In this document: positions 38,969 through 39,164 of the stretch, piece after piece
Layout: each line of letters begins with the position of its first letter
How positions within the stretch are numbered: position 1 is the stretch's first letter
Origin: a virus
DNA: 39,164 bases
Direction: 5' to 3' (one strand)
Virus record (IMG/VR): IMGVR_UViG_3300044618_001297
Span: 1 to 39,164 of that record
Translations under genes and position numbers: made by a program
Notes under the pieces: model-generated
Databases searched by the model: none
What the model was told of the DNA's origin: nothing
The model's input: the letters and a program-made list of their open reading frames with translations, nothing else

Positions 38969-39164
38969 ATGTCTGATACAGAAAAGAAGAAACTAGAAGT
39001 TGTATTTGCGCCCGGGTGCTTTGATGACTTTGAAGGATCGCAGGAAGAACTAGATGATCTAGTAGCAGAAATTAGTCGCCTAGTTGAATCTGGTGAAATG
39101 TTTGAGCAAGCAGGGTCCATGGTCCTTTCCGACATGGACCTTTCCGATGAAGAGGTTGAAGAAC
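38969..39164 (+). CDS. Acidic hypothetical protein, 5' part
   Basis: The frame is open through the right edge; 65 codons are present. The ATG follows AGGA by 5 nt. The product begins MSDTEKKKLEVVFAPGCFDD and continues FEGSQEELDDLVAEISRLVE, ending in an acid-rich stretch. I recall phage hypothetical proteins with a similar APGCFDxFxGxQEELD start but no known function. It lies just after the ATPase terminator, and no separate promoter is evident. Confidence 0.7.
   Translation, partial: MSDTEKKKLEVVFAPGCFDDFEGSQEELDDLVAEISRLVESGEMFEQAGSMVLSDMDLSDEEVEE

Noticed and set aside
1-39164. Bacterial chromosome segment
   Set aside because: tmRNA and an LpxH-like gene could suggest this, but one-strand packing, phage-type families, TATAAATA motifs and lack of housekeeping genes argue for a phage. 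No hallmark virion gene is present, so this is not certain.
1-39164. Insertion sequences, transposases, integrases or attachment sites
   Set aside because: No transposase or integrase motifs and no inverted or direct terminal repeats were seen.

Overview
The window most likely comes from a large, AT-rich tailed phage, probably T4-like, infecting a proteobacterium. This is inference: no terminase, capsid, portal or polymerase gene lies here. The grounds are that every gene is on the + strand; starts and stops repeatedly overlap (ATGA or TAATG); several protein families are ones I associate with marine and freshwater phages (twitch radical SAM, GCSxT SGNH proteins, a small basic ORF ending DPFIYK, a domain with NTDPFSTWR); and TATAAATA/TAAATA motifs like T4 late promoters sit just before several starts. 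A permuted, two-piece tmRNA gene with an ANDN... tag points to an alphaproteobacterial host or gene source, with less confidence.

Layout. 1-10975: a tightly packed operon-like run with radical SAM proteins (partial 3-347, 661, 1917, 7130), a GDP-mannose 3,5-epimerase-like enzyme (4222), two SGNH-type proteins (6250, 9058) and three members (2888, 5189, 9773) of an unnamed family with glycosyltransferase-like C-terminal motifs. 11015-23034: a UDP-sugar dehydrogenase fused to a methyltransferase, a large radical SAM protein, a miniature DegT aminotransferase, a PRMT-like methyltransferase, an amidinotransferase, two more members of the unnamed family (one fused to a dioxygenase), a third SGNH protein, a 34-aa basic protein and a NodU/TobZ-type carbamoyltransferase. 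23043-29372: one 2109-aa repeat protein whose repeats have a two-level order, with an exact 807-bp super-period. 29416-32216: a DNA methyltransferase, a small membrane protein, a secreted His-rich protein and a sixth family member. 32221-32560: the permuted tmRNA gene and its terminator. 32586-35188: an LpxH-like phosphatase, a 44-aa lysine-rich ORF, a GT2 glycosyltransferase and a DUF4214 protein that has its own promoter and terminator. 35245-39164: a second dioxygenase, a nucleotidyltransferase-like protein with internal repeats, two small genes, a MoxR-like AAA+ ATPase and a partial acidic gene; several here have clear sigma70-type promoters.

Working together. The left 23 kb reads as a glycan-tailoring island: sugar nucleotide making (epimerase, dehydrogenase), nitrogen insertion (aminotransferase, amidinotransferase), decoration (carbamoyl, methyl and probably acyl/ester chemistry), radical SAM chemistry and candidate transferases. 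The mix recalls aminoglycoside-type sugar tailoring. What is decorated (virion, host surface glycan or DNA) cannot be told from sequence alone. The tmRNA, DNA methyltransferase and AAA+ ATPase look like host-takeover or housekeeping functions.
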